Shown here piece after piece: positions 36,470-46,130 of a stretch of DNA of 64,000 nt. The translations under genes were made by a program, and so were the position numbers. The notes under the pieces were generated by a model that did not search any database, was not told the DNA's origin, and worked only from the letters and a program-made list of their open reading frames with translations. Source of the DNA: Streptomyces sp. NRRL WC-3605 (GTDB lineage: Bacteria; Actinomycetota; Actinomycetes; Streptomycetales; Streptomycetaceae); the NCBI RefSeq assembly GCF_001509795.1, contig NZ_LLZN01000091.1:248001-312000 (forward strand), read 5' to 3'. Every line of letters starts with the position of its first letter. Position 1 is the first letter of the stretch.

Positions 36470-37395
36470 ACCCCCTGCAGCTCCATGAAGGAGAAGGGGT
36501 TCTCGGAGCCGTACACCGGGGCGAAGCCGAGGCGGGTCAGCCGCTGGTCGGCGACACACTCCAGGTACTGCCGCATCGAGTCGGTGTTCATGCCGGGGAG
36601 GCCGTCACCGCACAGGTCGCGCGCGAACTGCAGCTCGGCCTCGACGGCCTCCTTGAGCATGTCGGTGACCTCCTGCCCGAGCCGGTCGTCGAACAGCTCC
36701 GGCTCCTCCTTGCGGACGGTGTCGACCACGTCGAACGCGAACGACATGTGCATGGTCTCGTCCCGGAACACCCAGTTGGTGCCGGTCGCGAGACCGTGCA
36801 GCAGGCCCCGGCTGCGGAACCAGTAGACGTACGCGAAGGCGCCGTAGAAGAACAGGCCCTCGATGCAGGCCGCGAAGCAGATCAGGTTCAGCAGGAACCG
36901 CCGGCGGTCGGCCTGTGACTCCAGGCGGTCCAGCTTCTCCACCTCGTTGATCCACTTGAAGCAGAAGCCGGCCTTCTCACGGATCGACGGGATGTTCTCC
37001 ACCGCCGCGAACGCCGCCGCCCGGTCCTCCGGATCGGGGAGGTAGGTGTCGAGCAGCGTCAGATAGAACTGGACGTGCACGGCCTCCTCGAACAGCTGGC
37101 GCGAGAGGTAGAGCCGCGCCTCGGGGGAGTTGATGTGCTTGTACAGCGTCAGCACCAGGTTGTTGGCGACGATCGAGTCACCGGTCGCGAAGAACGCCAC
37201 CAGCCGCCCGATCAGGTGCTGTTCGGCCGGGGTCAGCTTCGCGAGGTCGGCGACGTCCGAGTGGAGGTCGACCTCCTCCACGGTCCAGGTGTTCTTGATG
37301 GCGTCCCGGTAGCGCTCGTAGAAGTCCGGGTAGCGCATGGGGCGCAGGGTCAGCTCGAAGCCGGGGTCGAGAAGGTTCGGGGTACGGGACGTCAC
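36382..37395 (-). CDS. nrdB: Class Ia ribonucleotide reductase small subunit
   Basis: The 337-residue subunit houses the diiron centre and tyrosyl radical used to reduce ribonucleoside diphosphates. Metal-ligand motifs EEAVH and DETMH are visible, and a Tyr four residues after the first His (HVQFY) matches the radical Tyr spacing (H118/Y122 in E. coli). GTG 37395 overlaps the nrdA stop (GTGA), giving 1:1 coupled translation. It is the second gene of nrdABS. Confidence 0.94.
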   Translation of the reverse strand: MTSRTPNLLDPGFELTLRPMRYPDFYERYRDAIKNTWTVEEVDLHSDVADLAKLTPAEQHLIGRLVAFFATGDSIVANNLVLTLYKHINSPEARLYLSRQLFEEAVHVQFYLTLLDTYLPDPEDRAAAFAAVENIPSIREKAGFCFKWINEVEKLDRLESQADRRRFLLNLICFAACIEGLFFYGAFAYVYWFRSRGLLHGLATGTNWVFRDETMHMSFAFDVVDTVRKEEPELFDDRLGQEVTDMLKEAVEAELQFARDLCGDGLPGMNTDSMRQYLECVADQRLTRLGFAPVYGSENPFSFMELQGVQELTNFFERRPSAYQVAVEGTVDLDEDF

Positions 37396-39746
37396 TGGCA
37401 GGCCTCGCAGGACTCGGGGTTCTCAAGGGAGCAGGCGACCGCGTCGGGGTCGGTGACCTGCGGTACGGGGACGGTGGCGCGGGCCGCGCGGGCGATCCTC
37501 GTCGCCGGGCGCGAGCGCAGGTAGTACGTCGTCTTCAGCCCCTGTTTCCAGGCGTACGCGTACATCGAGGAGAGCTTGCCGATGGTCGGCGTCTCCAGGA
37601 ACAGGTTCAGGGACTGCGACTGGTCGAGGAACGGGGTGCGGGCCGCGGCCATGTCGATCAGGCCGCGCTGCGGGATCTCCCAGGCCGTGCGGTACAGCGC
37701 CCGTACGTCCGCCGGGATCCAGGCGAAGTCCTGCACCGAGCCGTTCGCCTCGCGCAGCGCCTCGCGGGTGCGGGCGTCCCACACGCCGAGCCGCTTCAGC
37801 TCCTCGACGAGGTAGGAGTTGACCTGCAGGAACTCGCCGGACAGGGTCTCGCGCTTGAACAGGTTGGAGACCTGCGGCTCGATGCACTCGTAGACACCGG
37901 CGATGGACGCGATCGTGGCGGTCGGCGCGATCGCCAGCAGCAGCGCGTTGCGCAGACCGACCTCGTCGATCCGCTCGCGCAGCGCGGCCCAGCGTTCGGG
38001 CCAGGTCAGCTCGACGCCGTAGTGGTCGGGGTGCAGCACGCCCCGCGCGGTCCGCGTCTTCTCCCAGGCGGGGAGCGGACCCTCGCGCTCGGCGAGGTCG
38101 GCGGACGCCTCGTACGCGGCCAGCATGATCCTCTCGGCGATCCGGGTGGACAGGGCCTTGGCCTCGGGGGAGTCGAAGGGCAGCCGCAGCTGGAAGAACA
38201 CGTCCTGCAGGCCCATCGCGCCCAGCCCCACCGGGCGCCACCGCGCGTTGGAGCGGCCGGCCTGCTCGGTCGGGTAGAAGTTGATGTCCACGACCCGGTC
38301 GAGGAACGTGACGGCCGTGCGGACCGTCTCGTCCAGGCGCTCCCAGTCGATGTCCCCGCCCCGCACGAAGGCGCCGAGGTTGACCGAGCCGAGGTTGCAG
38401 ACCGCCGTCTCCCCGTCGTCCGTGACCTCCAGGATCTCGGTGCACAGGTTGGACGAGTGCACGACGTGGCCCGGCAGGGCGGTCTGGTTGGCGGTCCGGT
38501 TGGCGGCGTCCTTGAAGGTCATCCAGCCGTTGCCGGTCTGCGCGAGGGTGCGCATCATGCGGCCGTACAGCTCCCGGGCCGGGAGGGTCTTGCGTGCCAG
38601 CCCCTTGCGCTCGGCCTCGCGGTAGGCGGCGTCGAACTCCTCGCCCCACAGGTCGACCAGCTCGGGCACGTCGGCGGGGGAGAACAGGCTCCACGGCGCG
38701 TCGGCCTCGACCCGGCGCATGAACTCGTCCGGCACCCAGTGCGCGAGGTTCAGGTTGTGCGTACGGCGGGCGTCCTCGCCCGTGTTGTCCCGCAGCTCCA
38801 GGAACTCCTCGATGTCGGAGTGCCAGGTCTCCAGGTAGACCGCGGCGGCGCCCTTGCGCCGGCCGCCCTGGTTCACGGCGGCGACCGAGGCGTCCAGCGT
38901 CTTGAGGAACGGGACGATGCCGTTGGAGTGCCCGTTGGTGCCCCGGATCAGCGAACCCCGGGCGCGGACGCGGGAGTACGACAGACCGATGCCGCCCGCG
39001 TGCTTGGAGAGGCGCGCGACCTGGTGGTAGCGGTCGTAGATCGAGTCCAGCTCGTCCTTGGGGGAGTCCAGGAGGTAGCAGGACGACATCTGGGGGTGTC
39101 GCGTACCGGAGTTGAAGAGCGTGGGGGAGGACGGCAGGTACTCCAGGCGGCTCATCAGCCGGTAGAGCGCCGCGACCTCGTCCACCGCCCCGGCGGTGTC
39201 GTCCGCGGCGAGACCGGCGGCGACCCGCAGCAGGAAGTGCTGGGGCGTCTCGATCACCTTGCGGGTGTGCGGGTGCCGCAGCAGGTAACGGCTGTGCAGG
39301 GTGCGCAGACCGAAGTAGCCGAACCGGTCGTCGGCGCCGGTGTCGACGAGCGCGTCGAGCCGGGCGGCGTGCGTGCGCACGAACGCGGCGGTCCGGTCGG
39401 CGACAAGGCCCTCGCGGTGGCCGGTCGCGACCGACCCGGTGAAGGTGGTGACCCCCTGCGAGGCCGCCTCGGCGGCGATGGAGAGGGTGAGCAGCCGCGC
39501 GGCCAGCCTGCTGTACGCGGGGTCCTCGGAGATGAGCCCGGCCGCCGCCTCGGTGGCGAGCTCGCGCAACTCCGTCTCGTCGGCCCGGGCGGACCGGCCG
39601 CGCAGCGCGGCGGCGGCGACCCGGCCGGGGTCGGCGTCGGGGAGGTCGGCGGTCAGCTCGGTCAGGGTCCGCAGCAGCGCGGCACCGGGACCGTCGTTCT
39701 CCGGTTCGGCCGCCGCTGAGGCCGGTTCGGCTGGCGCGATGGTCAC
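37392..39746 (-). CDS. nrdA: Class Ia ribonucleotide reductase large subunit
   Basis: The 784-residue catalytic subunit has the redox Cys in SSCYLLD, the thiyl-radical Cys in SSNLCTEI, LFKRETLSGEF, and a C-terminal CEAC pair that shuttles electrons from thioredoxin. The first 100 residues are a poorly conserved Ala/Glu-rich region with an ATP-cone-like helical pattern. GTG 39746 is preferred because GAGGGAG precedes it. Expression is expected to be shut off by adenosylcobalamin through the leader riboswitch and by NrdR. Confidence 0.94.
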   Translation of the reverse strand: MTIAPAEPASAAAEPENDGPGAALLRTLTELTADLPDADPGRVAAAALRGRSARADETELRELATEAAAGLISEDPAYSRLAARLLTLSIAAEAASQGVTTFTGSVATGHREGLVADRTAAFVRTHAARLDALVDTGADDRFGYFGLRTLHSRYLLRHPHTRKVIETPQHFLLRVAAGLAADDTAGAVDEVAALYRLMSRLEYLPSSPTLFNSGTRHPQMSSCYLLDSPKDELDSIYDRYHQVARLSKHAGGIGLSYSRVRARGSLIRGTNGHSNGIVPFLKTLDASVAAVNQGGRRKGAAAVYLETWHSDIEEFLELRDNTGEDARRTHNLNLAHWVPDEFMRRVEADAPWSLFSPADVPELVDLWGEEFDAAYREAERKGLARKTLPARELYGRMMRTLAQTGNGWMTFKDAANRTANQTALPGHVVHSSNLCTEILEVTDDGETAVCNLGSVNLGAFVRGGDIDWERLDETVRTAVTFLDRVVDINFYPTEQAGRSNARWRPVGLGAMGLQDVFFQLRLPFDSPEAKALSTRIAERIMLAAYEASADLAEREGPLPAWEKTRTARGVLHPDHYGVELTWPERWAALRERIDEVGLRNALLLAIAPTATIASIAGVYECIEPQVSNLFKRETLSGEFLQVNSYLVEELKRLGVWDARTREALREANGSVQDFAWIPADVRALYRTAWEIPQRGLIDMAAARTPFLDQSQSLNLFLETPTIGKLSSMYAYAWKQGLKTTYYLRSRPATRIARAARATVPVPQVTDPDAVACSLENPESCEACQ

Positions 39747-39854
39747 GTGAGGCTCTCCCTCGCTCGGCACAGGGCCTTGCGGAGGGCAGGGGGCAGCTCA
39801 CGAGCGCACGGGGCGTCGCGTCCACCGGCCCATTCCACGAGGCCCGGACGTCGG

Positions 39855-39990
39855 AGCGCACCGGCCGGGTGGCCGGGACGCACTGTCGGCAGGTCCTCGG
39901 ACTGACGAAGCGCATGAGACATGCACAAGTACACCGTTGCGGGACAGTTCCGGATTCGCACCGGATTCCCCTGCGGCGACAGCGAGCATG
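39855..39990 (-). promoter_or_regulatory. Cobalamin (adenosylcobalamin) riboswitch in the nrdA leader
   Basis: Read on the minus strand, the leader contains GGGGAATCCGGTGCGAATCC, then CCGCAACGGTGT and the B12 box AGTCCGAGGACCTGCC, in riboswitch order. A closing helix pairs 39978-39983 with 39884-39889. A CCGGCC/GGCCGG hairpin (39862-39877) follows and may be the expression platform. In S. coelicolor the class Ia operon is repressed by B12 this way, leaving the B12-dependent class II enzyme in use. Confidence 0.92.
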
Positions 39991-39991
39991 A

Positions 39992-40037
39992 GCATACATC
40001 TTGTGCTCGCCTGCCGCGCCACCCCTAGATGTTGTGG
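39992..40037 (-). promoter_or_regulatory. Paired NrdR boxes upstream of nrdA
   Basis: Two 16-bp sites on the minus strand, CCACAACATCTAGGGG (40022-40037) and GCACAAGATGTATGCT (39992-40007), match the NrdR consensus ACACwATATATwGTGT at 10-12 positions. They are 30 bp apart, close to three helical turns. The inner box covers a possible -10 (TATGCT). Confidence 0.7.
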
Positions 40038-40047
40038 CGCGCTGGTG

Positions 40048-40554
40048 TCAGAGCGTCAACTCATAGGTGATCAGCGTGAGGTCGGTCAGCTCCGGCAGCG
40101 GGTTCCAGTCCCGTTCCGGCGTGCGGACGAAGCCCAGCCGCTCGTAGAGGCGGTGGGCGCTGTGCATGGCGGACTGGGAGGAGAGGATCACCCGCACACA
40201 GCCCTCCGTGGCGCGGGCGCGGTCGAGACAGGCACGCACCAGCGCTTCACCGGCTCCCCGGCCCCGGGCCGCGCGGTCGACGGCGAGCATGCGGATCTCC
40301 GCCTCGCCGGGGCGGGCCAGATCGGCCATCGGGCCGCCGTCCGGGACGAAGGTCACACCGCCGAGGACGCGGTCGTGCTCGACGGCCACGAGCACCTGTG
40401 CGGCCGCCGCGCGCTTGGCCACGTCCTTGAGCTCGCCGAGGTAGGCGTCGTCCCCGCCGAAGTCCAGGAGGCCGTCCAGGAGGTAGGCCCGAGCGGTGAT
40501 CTCGCCGAGGATGCCGTACTCGCCGGGGTCCGCCGGCCGGATCACGATGTCCAT
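40048..40554 (-). CDS. GNAT-family N-acetyltransferase
   Basis: This 168-residue protein has the GNAT acetyl-CoA loop RMLAVDRAARGRGAGEAL (about residues 90-107, with the RGRGAG core) and the C-terminal HRLYERLGF. The acceptor is unknown; small molecules or protein N-termini are typical for this size. It ends only 11 bp before the NrdR boxes of nrdA on the same strand, so readthrough into the nrd operon is possible but the riboswitch leader points to a separate promoter. Confidence 0.88.
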   Translation of the reverse strand: MDIVIRPADPGEYGILGEITARAYLLDGLLDFGGDDAYLGELKDVAKRAAAAQVLVAVEHDRVLGGVTFVPDGGPMADLARPGEAEIRMLAVDRAARGRGAGEALVRACLDRARATEGCVRVILSSQSAMHSAHRLYERLGFVRTPERDWNPLPELTDLTLITYELTL

Positions 40555-40627
40555 GGGGCCGAGTCTGCCGTACGAACGCGGCGGCGGGCCGCCGGATTTC
40601 TCCGACGGCCCGCCGTGTGCCGGGGGT

Positions 40628-42256
40628 TCAGTGGGACGAGCCCGCCGTGGCCGGCGGCAGCTCCACCTGGACGCCGGGGTCGCCCGCGTCCGCCGTGTAG
40701 TCCTCCGGCTTCGTCTCGTCGATGCCGTCGGGGGCCTTGGCGGCCCTCAGGACGAACGTCAGGACGACGGTGACCAGCACGTTGAGCACGAACGCCGTCA
40801 GACCGATGTAGCCGATCTCGCCGATGCCCGGGATCTCCTTGGAGGAGCCACCGAAGTGCTTCTGCGCCGGGGTCGCCACCCCGTACGCGGCGGCCGTGCC
40901 GTAGATCATGCCGACCGCCCAGCCGGCCAGCAGCGCCCAGCGGTGGAACCAGCGCGTGAACAGGCCGCCGACCAGGGCCGGGAAGGTCTGCAGGATCCAG
41001 ATGCCGCCCAGGAGCTGGAAGTTGATGGCGACCGTCTTGTCCATGGTGAGGACGAAGATCAGCGCGCCCACCTTCACCAGCAGCGACACGATCTTGGAGA
41101 CGGCGGTCTCCTGCTTGGGCGTGGCGTCGGGCTTGATGAAGTCCTTGTAGATGTTGCGGGTGAACAGGTTCGCCGCCGCGATGGACATGATCGCCGCCGG
41201 CACCAGGGCGCCGATGCCGATGGCCGCGAAGGCCACGCCCGCGAACCAGGCCGGGAACATGTTCTCGAACAGCTGCGGGATCGCCAGCTGCCCGTTCTGC
41301 ACCTTGACCCCGGCCGCGATCGCCATGAAGCCCAGCAGGGCCAGCAGACCCAGCATCAGGGAGTACAGCGGCAGGATCGTGGTGTTGCGGCGGATCACCT
41401 CACGGCTGCGCGAGGACAGCGTCGCGGTGATCGAGTGCGGGTACATGAACAGCGCGAGCGCGGAGCCCAGCGCCAGCGTGGCGTACGTCCACTGGGTCGC
41501 GTCGCCCGGGGTGAGCGCCCCGCGCGGGGCACCCGTGGCCGGGTTCGGCTGCGCGAAGGCGTCGCCCGCCCGGGCGAAGATCTCGTCGAAGCCGCCGAGC
41601 TTGATCGGGATGTAGATGATCGCCACCGCGATGACGATGTAGATCAGCGTGTCCTTCACGAAGGCGATCAGCGCGGGGGCGCGCAGGCCCGACGAGTAGG
41701 TGTAGGCCGCCAGCACGCCGAATGCGATGAGCAGCGGCAGGTCCTTGACGAACCAGTGGGTGCTCTCGCCGCCGCCGACGCCCATGACGTCCAGGACGGC
41801 CTGGATGCCGACCAGCTGGAGCGCGATGTAGGGCATCGTCGCCAGGATGCCGGTGACCGCCACGGCCAGCGACAGGCTCTTGGAGCCGAACCGTCCGCGC
41901 ACGAAGTCCGAGGTCGTCACATAGCCGTGCTTGTGCGAGACCGACCACAGCCGCGGCAGGAACGTGAAGATCAGCGGGTAGACCAGGATGGTGTACGGCA
42001 CCGCGAAGAAGCCCGCCGCGCCGGCCGCGTAGATCGCCGCCGGGACCGCCACGAAGGTGTACGCGGTGTACAGGTCGCCGCCGAGCAGGAACCAGGTCAC
42101 CCAGGTGCCGAACGACCGGCCGCCCAGCCCCCATTCGTCGAGGGTGTGCTCGTTCTCGGCCTTGCGCCAGCGCGCGGCCAGGAAGCCCATGACCGTGACG
42201 GCCAGGAAGAAGAAGATGAAGACGCCGAGCGCGACGCCGTTCACGCCGTCGTTCAT
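40628..42256 (-). CDS. mctP: Sodium/solute symporter, monocarboxylate-type (MctP-like)
   Basis: The 542-residue SSS-family permease has about 13 membrane helices. Family features include WGLGGRSFGTWVTWFLLGGDLYTAYTF near the N-terminus (residues about 42-68), GYVTTSDFVRGRFGS and SITATLSSRS. SSS members paired with a DUF3311 protein transport short monocarboxylates such as acetate, pyruvate or propionate; the substrate here is an inference. ATG 42256 overlaps the upstream DUF3311 stop (ATGA). The C-terminus is a hydrophilic tail rich in Asp and Pro. Confidence 0.87.
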   Translation of the reverse strand: MNDGVNGVALGVFIFFFLAVTVMGFLAARWRKAENEHTLDEWGLGGRSFGTWVTWFLLGGDLYTAYTFVAVPAAIYAAGAAGFFAVPYTILVYPLIFTFLPRLWSVSHKHGYVTTSDFVRGRFGSKSLSLAVAVTGILATMPYIALQLVGIQAVLDVMGVGGGESTHWFVKDLPLLIAFGVLAAYTYSSGLRAPALIAFVKDTLIYIVIAVAIIYIPIKLGGFDEIFARAGDAFAQPNPATGAPRGALTPGDATQWTYATLALGSALALFMYPHSITATLSSRSREVIRRNTTILPLYSLMLGLLALLGFMAIAAGVKVQNGQLAIPQLFENMFPAWFAGVAFAAIGIGALVPAAIMSIAAANLFTRNIYKDFIKPDATPKQETAVSKIVSLLVKVGALIFVLTMDKTVAINFQLLGGIWILQTFPALVGGLFTRWFHRWALLAGWAVGMIYGTAAAYGVATPAQKHFGGSSKEIPGIGEIGYIGLTAFVLNVLVTVVLTFVLRAAKAPDGIDETKPEDYTADAGDPGVQVELPPATAGSSH

Positions 42257-42516
42257 TCCGCCGCACCGCCCTTCCGGGGGGCGCGGGCGCGCTGGTCACG
42301 CTGCCACAGCTTGTACGCCGTCATCGTCAGCAGCGTCGAGAGCAGCACCCACAGCATCTGGTACCAGTAGAAGAAGGGGATGCCGATGAACTCCGGGTCG
42401 GTCTTGGCGTACGAACCCACCCACAACATCGCCACGAAGGGCGCGGCCAGGCAGAGACCGATGACGACCCGGGTCGGCGTCACCACGCCTCTGTTCACTT
42501 CTGGGGCATCTGACAT
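42253..42516 (-). CDS. DUF3311 small membrane subunit
   Basis: The 87-residue protein has two membrane helices (VVIGLCLAAPFVAMLWVGSY and the WYQMLWVLLSTLLTMTAY region) joined by GIPFFYW, and a basic C-terminus. DUF3311 proteins accompany SSS monocarboxylate permeases and are probably accessory subunits. Its stop overlaps the permease start by four bases. Confidence 0.85.
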   Translation of the reverse strand: MSDAPEVNRGVVTPTRVVIGLCLAAPFVAMLWVGSYAKTDPEFIGIPFFYWYQMLWVLLSTLLTMTAYKLWQRDQRARAPRKGGAAE

Positions 42517-42664
42517 CTTTCGGCTCCGTCCCCTTGTTGATCGCCTGTGAAATGCCCGGGCAATCTAGGTGACGGCGCGACCGCAGCGGAAGGCCTCGGT
42601 CATGGTTCGGATGTAAAGGAATCGTGTACGTGCCACAGGGCGGCTGAGCAGCGGCGTTGACGCC

Positions 42665-43603
<939 letters not shown>

Positions 43604-43677
43604 TTACTTAAAGGTTCCTGCATATGTAGGTCGCATAACGGCTGGTCGGAGGCTATTCGCGCACCCTTGACACCCTT

Positions 43678-43693
43678 TCTGGTCTGGTCCAAG
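43678..43693. promoter_or_regulatory. DasR-responsive element 1 upstream of dasA (weaker)
   Basis: TCTGGTCTGGTCCAAG matches the dre consensus at 11 of 16 positions. It lies just upstream of the stronger site at 43702. Confidence 0.5.
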
Positions 43694-43701
43694 CTCCGGG
43701 T

Positions 43702-43717
43702 ACTGGTCTACACCATT
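43702..43717. promoter_or_regulatory. DasR-responsive element 2 upstream of dasA
   Basis: ACTGGTCTACACCATT matches 14 of 16 dre positions. It is 70 bp before the dasA start. A further partial match, ATTGGTCCAGGTCCCG, overlaps its end at 43715-43730. Confidence 0.8.
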
Positions 43718-43786
43718 GGTCCAGGTCCCGGCCCATCGCTAGCGCGGGGAGGCAGGGGGGTTTGTGGCATCCCTGAGGAGGGTGGC

Positions 43787-45064
43787 GTGAAGCGCAGGCT
43801 GATATCCGCGATCGGTGTCGCGGGCATGATGATCTCCCTGGCGGCGTGCGGGGGCGACAACGGCGACGGCGACGGCAAGGCCGGGGCGGACGGCTACGCG
43901 GGCCAGACGCTCACGGTGTGGGTGATGGACGGTTCCTCGCCCGACCAGTGGCAGAAGGACGTCGCCGCCGCGTTCGAGAAGAAGACCAAGGCCAAGGTCA
44001 AGTTCCAGATCCAGCAGTGGAACGGCATCCAGCAGAAGCTGACCACCGCGCTCTCCGAGGAGAACCCGCCGGACGTCTTCGAGATCGGCAACACCCAGAC
44101 CCCGGCGTACGCCAAGACCGGCGGTCTCGCCGACCTGGCGGACCTCAAGAGCGAGATCGGCGGCGAGTGGACGGCGTCCCTCAACGAGTCCTCGATCTTC
44201 GAGGGCAAGCAGTACGCGGCGCCGTGGTACTTCGCCAACCGCGTCGTGCTCTACAACAAGAAGGTCTGGGCCGACGCCGGCATCAAGGACACGCCCAAGA
44301 CGCGTGACGAGTTCTACGCCGACCTCAAGCAGATCGGCGAGAAGACCGACGCCGAGCCGATCTACCTGCCCGGCCAGAACTGGTACCACTTCGTCGGCCT
44401 CACCATCGGCGAGGGCGTCCAGCTCGTGAAGGAGCAGGACGGCAAGTACGTCTCCAACCTCGCCGACCCCAAGGTCGCCGCCGCGATGGAGACCTACAAG
44501 AAGTTCCAGGCCCTGTCCAAGGCCCCCAAGGACAAGGACGAGGCCACCCCGCAGCAGGGCGAGGTCTTCGGCAAGGGCAACGTCGGCGCCTTCATCGGCA
44601 TGGGCTGGGAGGCCGGCATCGCCATCAAGGCGAACCCGAAGATCGAGAAGGAGATCGGCTACTTCACCATCCCCGGTGCCACGGCCGACAAGCCCGAGGG
44701 CGTCTTCCTCGGCGGCTCCAACCTCGCGGTCGCCGCGGGCAGCAAGAAGCAGGAGCTGGCCAAGGAGTTCCTGAAGATCGCCCTGTCCGACACCTACGAG
44801 GGCGAGCTCGCCAAGCTCAACGGCGTCATCCCCAACAAGGAGGCGCTGCAGAGCAACCTGAAGGGCAACGAGGTCGCCGAGGCCGCCGCGCCGGCCGCCG
44901 CGGGCGGTGGCACCACGCCGCTGATCCCCGAGTGGGCCGCCGTGGAGAACGCGCCGAACCCGGTGAAGACCTACATGACCGCCGTGCTGAACGGCAAGTC
45001 CCCGGCCGCCGCCGCCAAGCAGGTCGAGGACGAGTTCAACAAGCGCCTCGCGCAGCAGCAGTAA
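43787..45064 (+). CDS. dasA: Chitobiose ABC transporter substrate-binding lipoprotein
   Basis: This 425-residue extracytoplasmic binding protein of family 1 has a signal peptide with the lipobox SLAAC at about residues 18-22, so it is a lipoprotein. DasA binds N,N'-diacetylchitobiose and related oligomers for import by DasBC with the shared ATPase MsiK, which is not in this window. GTG 43787 follows GAGGAGG with five bases between. DasR operators lie upstream, and a strong hairpin separates it from dasB. Confidence 0.93.
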   Translation: MKRRLISAIGVAGMMISLAACGGDNGDGDGKAGADGYAGQTLTVWVMDGSSPDQWQKDVAAAFEKKTKAKVKFQIQQWNGIQQKLTTALSEENPPDVFEIGNTQTPAYAKTGGLADLADLKSEIGGEWTASLNESSIFEGKQYAAPWYFANRVVLYNKKVWADAGIKDTPKTRDEFYADLKQIGEKTDAEPIYLPGQNWYHFVGLTIGEGVQLVKEQDGKYVSNLADPKVAAAMETYKKFQALSKAPKDKDEATPQQGEVFGKGNVGAFIGMGWEAGIAIKANPKIEKEIGYFTIPGATADKPEGVFLGGSNLAVAAGSKKQELAKEFLKIALSDTYEGELAKLNGVIPNKEALQSNLKGNEVAEAAAPAAAGGGTTPLIPEWAAVENAPNPVKTYMTAVLNGKSPAAAAKQVEDEFNKRLAQQQ

Positions 45065-45071
45065 GGGCACC

Positions 45072-45109
45072 GGGTGCGGGGGCCGGCCGTCGGGCCGCCC
45101 CCCGCACCC
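45072..45109 (+). terminator. Intercistronic hairpin between dasA and dasB
   Basis: An 11-bp stem (45072-45082 with 45099-45109) encloses a G/C-rich loop. It lies 8 bp after the dasA stop with dasB on the same strand, and so may act as an attenuator or mRNA stabiliser that keeps the binding protein in excess over the permeases. Confidence 0.6.
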
Positions 45110-45143
45110 TCGTTCCGGTAGGTCGAGAAGAGAGATCGCGAGC

Positions 45144-46130
45144 ATGACCGTGCAGACCGAACGGCCGCCCTCCGGTCCGGTGGACGTGGCGAAGACGACG
45201 CCGGGCCGCTCCGGCGGGGGCAGACCCGCGACGGGGAAGCGCCCGGGCGCGCTCGTCCCGTACCTCCTGCTGCTGCCGGCCTGCGCGGCCACCGTGCTGC
45301 TGCTCGGCTGGCCGCTGCTGAAGGACGTCCTGCTGTCGTTCCAGAACCTCAACATGGCGCAGCTGATCCAGCACGTCACCGAGTGGAACGGCGTCGAGAA
45401 CTACAGGCAGGTCCTCACCGGCGAGGACTTCTGGCGCGTCACCCTGCGCTCGATCCTGTTCACGGCGGTCAACGTCGTCCTGATCATGGTCGCGGGAACG
45501 CTGATCGGCCTGCTGCTCGCCCGCCTCGGCAAGCGGATGCGGATCACGCTCATGATGGGGCTCGTGCTGGCCTGGGCGATGCCCGTGGTCGCCGCGAGCA
45601 CGGTCTACCAGTGGCTGTTCGCGCAGCGCTTCGGCGTCGTCAACTGGGTGCTCGACAAGCTGGGCTGGCACTCGATGGCCGACTACAGCTGGACCAGCAG
45701 CCAGATGTCCACGTTCTTCGTGGTCACGCTGCTGATCGTGTGGATGTCGATCCCGTTCGTCGCGATCAACCTCTACGCGGCCACGACCACCATCCCCAGC
45801 GAGCTGTACGAGGCCGCGTCCCTGGACGGCGCGGGTGTGTGGAAGAGCTTCACCACGGTGACCATGCCGTTCCTGCGGCCCTTCCTGTACGCCACGACCT
45901 TCCTCGAGGTCATCTGGGTCTTCAAGGCGTTCGTGCAGGTCTTCACCATCAACGGCGGCGGCCCCGACCGGCTCACCGAGATCCTGCCCGTCTACGCCTA
46001 CATCGAGGGCGTCGGCAACCAGCACTACGGCATGGGTGCCGCGATCGCCGTCCTGACCATCCTGATCCTGCTCGGCCTGACCGCGTACTACCTCAGGATC
46101 GTGCTCAAGCAAGAGGAGGACGAGCTGTGA
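45144..46130 (+). CDS. dasB: Chito-oligosaccharide ABC transporter permease DasB
   Basis: The 328-residue MalF-type permease has a Gly/Pro-rich basic N-terminus and six membrane helices. The EAA loop reads ELYEAASLDGAGVWKSFTTVTMPFL (a pattern, residues about 220-244), where the ATPase docks. It is part of the dasABC operon, and its stop overlaps the dasC GTG start. Confidence 0.93.
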   Translation: MTVQTERPPSGPVDVAKTTPGRSGGGRPATGKRPGALVPYLLLLPACAATVLLLGWPLLKDVLLSFQNLNMAQLIQHVTEWNGVENYRQVLTGEDFWRVTLRSILFTAVNVVLIMVAGTLIGLLLARLGKRMRITLMMGLVLAWAMPVVAASTVYQWLFAQRFGVVNWVLDKLGWHSMADYSWTSSQMSTFFVVTLLIVWMSIPFVAINLYAATTTIPSELYEAASLDGAGVWKSFTTVTMPFLRPFLYATTFLEVIWVFKAFVQVFTINGGGPDRLTEILPVYAYIEGVGNQHYGMGAAIAVLTILILLGLTAYYLRIVLKQEEDEL

